A DNA stretch of 64,000 bases from Heracleum sosnowskyi. Lineage: Eukaryota; Streptophyta; Magnoliopsida; Apiales; Apiaceae. Position numbers and translations under genes: made by a program. Below the pieces are notes generated by a model, which saw nothing but the letters and a program-made list of their open reading frames with translations, did no database searches and was not told the origin of the DNA. The DNA is taken from positions 16,449,001 to 16,513,000 of the forward strand of contig CM061240.1 in NCBI GenBank assembly GCA_030848705.1, written 5' to 3'. Below, piece after piece: positions 57,628 through 64,000 of this stretch (the first letter of the stretch is position 1; every line of letters starts with the position of its first letter).

Positions 57628-58389
57628 TTGGAAGTGCCAAATGAAAACATAAACGAGCCTCCTTACCCTCCTATACCCAATATTCAGACATCCATGAGTG
57701 TAGAGGGAGATAGTGCCAAAGCAGCACCACATAAGGAGACACACCTTTCAACAACAGCTCTGCCTACATCTAAAAGGAGAAGAACAAAAACCGAGGCAAC
57801 TGTTGATAGTTCATTTCTCTCATCCAAAGCGCCCTTTATCGATTTTTCTGAAGCTGATTGGGCAGCTCTTACTAAAGCTATATCTGAACCCCTATCCCAA
57901 ACAGAAAAAGGAAAATTGACGGAAGCAACTGGTGTTCCGACCATTTTACGGTCAGGTTCACTGGTTGAATGTTCTTTAATGAACCAAGAGTCTTCACAGA
58001 CGTCGAGAGAAGGTTCTGACCCCAATGCAAAATCTAAAGGGTCATTGCCTAACTCCCCAGATGGAACATATCTGGATCCTGCGGGTACAGGGTCTGACGT
58101 AGGTGCAGATCGGCAACTCGGTGACAATGACTCAATTTCATTTGAGGAGTTACCTGAGAAAAACTCTTCACAGACTATAGAGGGAGTTTCAGGGACTCTG
58201 CTATCAATAGAGCCTGATTCCAACCCCCCAGAGATTCAAACTCCGGATCCTATTAAGGAAAGATCATCGCAAGATGATCAACAACTTGGTTTAACCAAGG
58301 ACGGGGATTTGCGAAATCCCATTGCACCACCAGTGACCTCCTTAAGGATGGCTATGGTGATTTTCCTTGCAGGTACATTTGGATGCTGA
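57628..58389 (+). pseudogene. Second half of the extra ORF, different frame
   Basis: A frame of 253 codons without an ATG at its start (it opens at a TTG) begins EVPNENINEPPYPPIP. It is rich in Ser, Pro, Asp and Glu, with a basic SKRRRTK patch and DFSEADWAALTKAISEPLSQ. Its composition resembles the disordered middle of the 1208-aa ORF at 32024. It probably belonged to the 56669 ORF before a frameshift near 57600. Confidence 0.5.
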
Positions 58390-59270
58390 AGCTCTGAGAG
58401 ATAAGAGTGAAACACTTGTGAGGTACACGAAACAGAATCACACACTCACAGTGAGGAATAAAGAGAAACACCAAATCCCATTCCCTATCCCTTAAACTTG
58501 GTTCGTAATGTTTTATCTTTAAAGACCTAACAGTTGAGACCTCACTTCGGGACCTAACAACTTGGTTCGTAATGCTACATGAGAATTCCTTCAAGACCCA
58601 GGAAAACTTCTTTTCTTAACTAAGGGGGAGAAATGAGTTATAATCAGATTATTGGAGGATTCCTCAACTAAGGGGGAGAAGTGGTAAGAAAAAGTAGAGG
58701 TACACCACACCATAATTCTATTGATCTTTCAACTATTGGGGAGAGACTAAGGGGAGAAGTGGTAGATTTCCTAGAAGACAGAGAAGTGGTATTGGTTCAC
58801 CACTGTTCTAAGGGGAGCAGCTGTATTCCATAGGGGGAGAAGCTGTATTCCAAAGGAGGAGAAGCAAGGGAGATATGTGCTTTTCAGAAAGGAAATATGG
58901 TTGTACAACAGAAGCAGCTGAACTCTTAACCGAGAGAAGTGGAAAGGTATACTTCAGTAAGTGGTAGACAAAGATATATTCATTACCACTGAAGAACCTT
59001 GAGAAGCTGCTCATGATTACTTCAAGACTGAGAAGGATTATGTGGCAGAGATTTAAAGAACCAAAGAAATGAAGATGAGTTACTACATGAATAGCAGTTC
59101 AGTCCTAAAAGAACAATCATCTATCATTTCAGTTTGAACAAGAAATCTGGAAGTGAAGAATTTGATCTAGAAAACTAGTAGCATTATTTACAAGTCCCGG
59201 GTAATCACTTTTTCTACTTGTTAGTTGAGTTATCCTCTCTATAATTTGTTTGTTAGGTTTAACAATCAAA
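58390..59270 (+). other. Degenerate 3' region of the second copia element
   Basis: No long frame is present. TAAGGGGGAGAAGTGGTA-like words recur several times (58621, 58672, 58749, 58826, 58842), looking like repeated polypurine-tract derivatives ahead of the true one. Confidence 0.5.
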
Positions 59271-59281
59271 TAGGGGGAGAT
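59271..59281 (+). promoter_or_regulatory. Polypurine tract of the second copia element
   Basis: TAGGGGGAGAT immediately precedes the 3' LTR. Confidence 0.85.
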
Positions 59282-60983
59282 TGTTGGTGAGATTCCAAGG
59301 CAGTGTGTACAGGAACTCAATGTATCGATGATAACTCAACACTAGAACAGGACAGGTAAATAATACTACGACTACACAGAAATCAGGAAGAAATGAAGAT
59401 AGGGCAAATACAAGGAATCAAGATACAAGAAGTAATTCTGAAGTCTAGTTAAGTGTCACTGAAAGAAGTTCATTATCATGTTCATGCCTCAGTGAAGAAT
59501 AAGGGTTGAAGACATTCAGGGTTTCAAAAGTATTGAAGATTCAGTATACAGTGCCACTAGAAGATTTCAGTGTATTAGCATTGATTGTGACATAGACAGT
59601 GTAGGAAGCATAGGAATCCGAAAGCAATGTATACAGGGTAAAGGACAAAGGTTTAAAAGAAGATATGAAGACGTTGTCTGAATACCAGTAAGGATTCCAG
59701 TGAAGGTACACGTGTTTATTGACAGTTAGTGTTTGAAGCAATCAAGAATGCAGCGACTTGTCAATTGTATTGAAATGAAGATGTGAAGGTTTGAATCACT
59801 GTTAGTCGTCTGTGAACCAGACCGTTGCACGAGGCGTCAACACATACGAGGATGATCTACATATCTATTCTACAGAAGAAATTGATACAGTCAGACTTGG
59901 TTCTCCCTGAAAGTTCAAAGGAATTTATAGGAGAAAACAGGTCAGAACAGGATACGTCCAAACAGCTACAGGAACCCACTGAGCCAAAGTTATGAAAATA
60001 ATAAACCCGAAAGAAATGCAGGTTGAGATATTTGGAAAGATGGAACCCCGGTTGGAATTGATATATGGTTTGCTAAGCAAAAGGAGTCCAGTTCCAGACA
60101 CTCACAGACCGCAGCTTGGACTATAAGGATTTAAATAAATAATTAAATATTTTATTTAATTAGAAAATTATATTTATAAATATCTACATATTATTAGATA
60201 TTTATTTATATATTTTCTGGATTAAATTAATTAATTATTTATTAAGATTAGAAGCTGTGCGGGTCGAAAAGCATTTTTAAGGAGCTGTCAGACTACAGGA
60301 CGAATTACACAAAAGGACGAAATAAGACCCTTTGGTTTTTCAAATTGGCCAGGTGAATACTCCTTCGATAGTTTTTGTTTTAAAACAAAACTTTCGATAG
60401 TTTTTGTTTTAAAACAAAGCTTTCGATTGTTTTTATTAAGCCTTCGATAGTTTTTAATTATCAAAAAAGTAGATTGGACACCTGCTGCATTCTGATTGGT
60501 CGAAGCAAAATCTATCGGAAGATTGGTTTTTAAAAGTCTACAAATAGACAGAAGAAGTTCATCTTCTTCAGTAGTTCATATTTTAGAGTTCATAGTTTGG
60601 ACAGAGAGAGATAGCCGGAGAAGAGTTTAAGAGCTGGAATATTTATAAATTCGTAGACAGCCTTAAACTCTAATCCGTGTTTGTATTAAGTGAGCTTGAA
60701 CTATTTGCAGCTAATCCTACGGATTAGAATTTGTAGCACCCTTCGAGGTTTATATTTATAAAACAATATATTCCCCGAATTGCTTGTGTTTGGCTTGGTT
60801 GATTTGATTTCGAGAACCTACATAGATCTATCCGAAGAAATCAAATTGCTATTCGTTTCACTTGAACACGTACCCACTGAGAGTATACTAATTTATTTAT
60901 CCGCAAAAGATTCGAAAGAATTTTTCGATGAATTAGTGAGTATCGTATTCAACCCCCCTTCTACGATACTTTAGGACCTAACA
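59282..60983 (+). repeat. 3' LTR of the second copia element
   Basis: 1702 bp, nearly identical to the 5' copy. It is followed by the CGGGT duplication and then the right part of the hAT element. Confidence 0.95.
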
Positions 60984-61717
60984 CGGGTGTTTGGATAAAT
61001 TTACTTATAAGTTAGTGAAGAATTTGCTAAATTAAATTTGAAAAAATAATTATTAAATACAATGATTTCAACAATTGCATTTTAAATTAATTTTTTTTTA
61101 AAAATACAAAGGTAAAAATATAAAATATTAGAAAAATAAAGAAATCAAAGAATAAGTTAATAAGTTAAGTAAAATGTTAGTGATTTCTAACATTCAATTT
61201 ATCAATTTATAAGTTATAAGTTATCAAATAAGCTGAGTACACAAACACCCCTCATAAGCTCTTATCAACTTATAATACATAAGTTGTAACTTTTAAGAAG
61301 AGCCAAACAGACCCTGAGATTTTGAGAGAAATTGGTGAGTTGAAAAATTAGAAGACAATCCGTATTTATAGTGAGAGATTGAGCCGTGGAGAGATTGAGC
61401 TGTTGGGGACAAAAGTGCAGTAGTGGCAACGACTAGAAGTAGTCAGAGAGTACCGTTGCCGGGGTGAACTGCGTGCAAGTGGGTGAACCGCGTGCGTGCC
61501 GTGCGGTTCAGGCGTTTTAAAAAATGAAATCGTATCCGACACTAACTATAATACGAATCATGTCAAATCATTCGCGGTTCAATCGGGCTGAATAATATAC
61601 GAATATATTGACGAGCCGGAACCCGCACGACTGGCCACCTCTATTGGCAAGTGACAAGTGGCCATTTGAAATCTTTGACCCAGATAACAAGTGACCAAAG
61701 TAATTCAATTACTTAAA

Positions 61718-62271
61718 GGGTTAAATATCAAATTGGTAACTGAAGTGGAGGCCATATATCAATTTCTTCATCGATTTTAACGGGGTCTCATTTGAATCAC
61801 TAAAGTCATAATAAATATCAAATAAATACCTCTAAATATGTGATCAAGAATTAAAATAATTTTTTATTGAGTTCTATACATTTTTCATCAATGTCACCAT
61901 AACCAAATGTAAAGTCATGAATTCTAGTATTTTAGATAATATATTTAGATTTTTTTTAAATTATTTACTATTTATTTTTAATTAAATCGTAGAAAAAAAC
62001 TATAAAATTTAAAACAAATTTTAATTAAATTTTAAAAAATCTGAATATATTATATAAAATACTAGAATTCATGACTTTTCATTTGGTTATGATGGCATTT
62101 AAGAAAAATGTATAGAACTCAATAAAAAATTATTTTACTTCTCGATCACATATTTAGAGGAATCTATTTGATATTTATTATGACTTTAGTGATTCAAATG
62201 AGACCCCGTTAAAATTGATGAATAAATTGATATATGTCTTCCACTTCGGTAACTAATTTGATATTTAACCC
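61718..62271. mobile_element. Foldback (Mutator-like) element, 554 bp, almost entirely palindromic
   Basis: The left half from GGGTTAAATATCAAATTGG is repeated inverted at the right end (GGGTTAAATATCAAATTAG read from 62271). Homology continues through AACGGGGTCTCATTTGAATC for about 250 bp per arm. A 10-bp target duplication ATTACTTAAA flanks it (61708-61717 and 62272-62281). Long inverted arms with a 9-11-bp duplication suit a Mutator-like non-autonomous element. A transcript would fold into a long hairpin. It lies about 290 bp downstream of the ERF stop codon. Confidence 0.85.
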
Positions 62272-62563
62272 ATTACTTAAATATTTGTTACTCTGATTTA
62301 TGAAAATGTATGATCTAATTATGAAAGGAAAATTCATAACATAATTTTGTAGATTGCCGGTAAGTATAACTAAAACTAATAGTAAATCATTCGGTTCAAG
62401 ATAATCTATAAATTTGAAATCAGAAATCGAATTATACCGATAGGGAATAAGGATATCATTCTTGATACTATAAGTTTGGTATCATTTCTTTCAAACCAGA
62501 ATTCCCCATTCATACTCTATTAGGCAGTTTCTAATTACAAAGTTATTATACCCTCCGGCCCAC

Positions 62564-63355
62564 TCAAATATCATCGCATAGAGACACTAGAAGATCCGAC
62601 CCGAACACATCACTCATTGACCCGCCAAACATTATATTACACTCTTTCTCAAAATCAAACATCCTAAAATTCATCGGGTCAAACACTTCCTTAACCGGGT
62701 CACAAACCGGATCTTTTTTAGAAAACAAATCATCCGAACCCGAAAAATTCTCCGAAACCGATTTATCTCCGGTTTCATTTCTAGCACTCTCTAAGCATTT
62801 TGTTGACTCGCATTTACCTGGACTCTGACCAAAGTTAGTGATCGCGTGAGGTCCACGCAACAGAATAGCCGCGTGGTCATACACCATAGCAGCTTCTTCA
62901 GCAGTTTTATAAGTACCCAACCACAACCGTACACGTCCCACTGGATCTCTAATCTCAGCTGCCCATGTTCCCCACCGCCTCTGACGCACTCCCCGGTACG
63001 TATTTCCGGTGTTAGTCTTTTTCTTGGCCGTTCTTGATTTTCCGGCGACTTTTTGTGTTTTCCGGCAAGGGTTTTCAACGGCGGGGAGTGGGGTTTCGAC
63101 GGAGTTAATGACATGGGTCGCGTTATTTTGAGGAGTAGAGGAGGGTTGTATGGTTATTTGGTTGATGTATTTGCGAATTTTTCTGGGTTTGGAAAATGAG
63201 GTGTCGTTTTCGTCGCCGGAAGAGTCGGTTGCGTCGGGGTCGGCGACGTGAATGCGGATGATTTTGGGAGGGTGGAGGGGTGGTGTGAAGATGGTTGTGT
63301 GTGTTTTGTGTTCCGTGTAAGTGTTTGAGGAAGAAGAGGGAGAAAATAAGGCCAT
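62564..63355 (-). CDS. AP2/ERF transcription factor, cytokinin response factor (CRF)-like, 263 aa
   Basis: One exon with ATG at 63355 (MALFSPSSSS). A longer frame opens at 63445, but its extra residues lie in the CT-rich leader. Residues 31-70 form the CRF domain (KIIRIHVADPDATDSSGDEN, then PRKIRKYINQITI). Residues 119-175 are the AP2 domain with TYRGVRQRRWGTWAAEIRDP, WLGTYKTAEEAAMVYD and HAITNF, keeping the DNA-contacting Arg/Trp residues. This marks group VI ERFs, nuclear factors that act downstream of cytokinin or stress signals and bind GCC-like boxes. The C-terminus is acidic (DVFGSDLLVSLCDDI) and could activate transcription. I do not find the SP(T/V)SVL phosphosite motif many CRFs carry after the AP2 domain; only QSPGKCEST is in that place. 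The gene looks intact. Confidence 0.93.
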   Translation of the reverse strand: MALFSPSSSSNTYTEHKTHTTIFTPPLHPPKIIRIHVADPDATDSSGDENDTSFSKPRKIRKYINQITIQPSSTPQNNATHVINSVETPLPAVENPCRKTQKVAGKSRTAKKKTNTGNTYRGVRQRRWGTWAAEIRDPVGRVRLWLGTYKTAEEAAMVYDHAAILLRGPHAITNFGQSPGKCESTKCLESARNETGDKSVSENFSGSDDLFSKKDPVCDPVKEVFDPMNFRMFDFEKECNIMFGGSMSDVFGSDLLVSLCDDI

Positions 63356-63401
63356 TTTTGTTTGAAAAATAGAGGTTGTTAGTTGCGCATGCAAAAGGAG
63401 C

Positions 63402-63421
63402 GTGAGAGAGAGAGAGTGAGG
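63402..63421 (-). repeat. CT microsatellite in the ERF leader
   Basis: (GA)n on the plus strand, so a CT run in the predicted 5' UTR of the ERF gene. CT-rich leaders are common in plant promoters. Confidence 0.7.
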
Positions 63422-63525
63422 AGGGGAGATTATGGAAGAGGGCAAGAGTATGAGAGAAGACAGTATATGTATGCTGCTCGGTAATAATAATTCACTGTAA
63501 AGTACATTTACAAAACGTATTTTTC

Positions 63526-63533
63526 TATTTATA
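63526..63533 (-). promoter_or_regulatory. TATA box of the ERF gene
   Basis: TATAAATA on the minus strand, 171 bp upstream of the ATG. A start of transcription near 63495 would leave a leader of about 140 nt that includes the CT run. Confidence 0.6.
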
Positions 63534-63779
63534 TTGTGATGCTAGTTTTTTCTTTTTCTAGTATGAATATATTACTGTAATAGGAGTATAATTGTAACAT
63601 TATTTTTAAAATACATTTGATACTATTTTATTTTATTTAAATAAATCTCGAAGTAAAGTAAGTTTGTTATTAACAATAATCGTCTTACACCATCTCCGAG
63701 ACTGAAAAGTCCTTAGCTAAAAATTTACGTCACATGTTACAAATAAATGCTACAATGAATAGTAGTGATCTAGTTAGTA

Positions 63780-64000
63780 CTCCCTCCGTCCCGCCCAATT
63801 GTTTACATTTGGGTTGGGCACAGAGGTTAAGGAATATAAGTAAAGTAAGAGAAAAAGTAAGAAAAATGAGTAAAGTGGCGGACCCGTCAATATTTAAGGT
63901 ATAAAGTAAGTAAAGTGGAGGAAAATAGTGGAAGTAGTTAGTTTTTATATTATAAAATTTTACTATTTTTGGAAAGTTTTGAAATGTAAAAAAATGGATG
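63780..64000. mobile_element. Stowaway-type MITE, left end only
   Basis: TACTCCCTCCGTCCC at 63779-63793 is the canonical Stowaway/Mariner terminus with its TA target dinucleotide. The right end lies beyond the window. It is about 0.4 kb upstream of the ERF gene. Confidence 0.65.

Larger units (their letters stand above)
49813..60983 (+). mobile_element. Ty1/copia element with young LTRs but ruined gag-pol, 11.2 kb
   Basis: The LTRs 49813-51516 (1704 bp) and 59282-60983 (1702 bp) differ at about 13 positions plus one small indel, roughly 99.2% identity. The duplication CGGGT is perfect (49808-49812 and 60984-60988). The primer site TGGTATCAAAGC (51519-51530) and polypurine tract TAGGGGGAGAT (59271-59281) are present. 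The interior holds only fragments of gag-pol, then an extra ORF. The contrast between young LTRs and decayed pol suggests it moved as a non-autonomous element using another element's enzymes. A solo LTR of the same family is at 20859-21986. Confidence 0.93.
48836..61643 (-). mobile_element. hAT element of about 1.6 kb, split by a copia element
   Basis: The left end is TAGAGGTGGTCAGTCGAGCC and the inverted right end is TAGAGGTGGCCAGTCGTGCG. The flanks CCGGCAAG (48828-48835) and TTGGCAAG (61644-61651) are an 8-bp duplication with two differences, both compatible with C-to-T change. Subterminal regions are rich in CGGGC and GTGCCGTGC words. Leaving out the inserted retrotransposon (49813-60983 plus one copy of its duplication) about 1.6 kb of hAT sequence remains, too short for a full transposase. 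Confidence 0.75.

Noticed and set aside
63356..63445. N-terminal extension of the ERF protein from ATG 63445
   Set aside because: The extra 30 residues come from the CT-rich leader and do not resemble CRF proteins. The ATG at 63355 gives the usual compact N-terminus.

Overview
The window is plant nuclear DNA. It holds spliceosomal introns, a plant-only AP2/ERF transcription factor, and plant lineages of Ty1/copia and Ty3/gypsy LTR retrotransposons, Helitrons, hAT, PIF/Harbinger, Mutator-like and Stowaway elements. A eudicot is most likely, possibly an asterid; I cannot name the species. Only three ordinary host genes are visible: the 3' end of a crooked-neck/CLF1 splicing factor (1-1727, +), a two-exon twin-CX9C (CHCH) mitochondrial-type protein (7790-8342, -) and a cytokinin-response-factor-like ERF (62564-63355, -). 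Together they occupy about 3 kb. Nearly everything else is transposon.

Layout. 1728-7789: gene-poor DNA built from diverged duplicated blocks, including copies of the 3' part of the CHCH locus. 8400-9467: AT-rich. 9476-10106: hAT MITE with 8-bp target duplication. 10118-11804: minus-strand Helitron with a repeated 5' half. 11885-24052: a 12.2-kb Tat-type Ty3/gypsy element on the minus strand (LTRs about 98% identical, TSD GTGTT). It carries an antisense spliced gene with its own TATA box, and has received a solo copia LTR and a second LTR-like insertion. 24551-36359: an apparently intact Ty1/copia element with identical 547-bp LTRs (TSD TCATC), a 1515-codon gag-pol, a 1208-codon extra ORF and a divergent antisense ORF. 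36399-37549: solo copia LTR. 37705-41948: minus-strand Helitron containing tandem repeats and a 5'-truncated LINE. 42291-48152: two head-to-tail plus-strand Helitrons. 48168-48560: PIF MITE. 48836-61643: a small hAT element split by an 11.2-kb copia element (49813-60983, TSD CGGGT) whose LTRs are about 99% identical although its pol is shattered. 61718-62271: a foldback Mutator-like element. 63780 to the end: a Stowaway end.

The most notable signal is that all three large retrotransposons carry extra genes beyond gag-pol, placed toward the 3' end and preceded by promoter-like DNA. The extra ORFs of the two copia elements share a spaced motif set (W-x-FFF, T-N, I-G, R-F), so they look homologous although the sequences are very diverged. 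In the intact copia element the extra ORF and a 130-codon antisense ORF are divergently arranged around a 0.5-kb region with a TATA-like box on each side and a G-box. In the other copia element pol is ruined but this ORF is the longest that survives. Each copia family also has its own short word (AACTCTG, or CGATAGTTTTT) amplified in the LTR and in the 3' region.

All coordinates, splice sites and identities come from reading the sequence by eye. No database search or alignment program was run.
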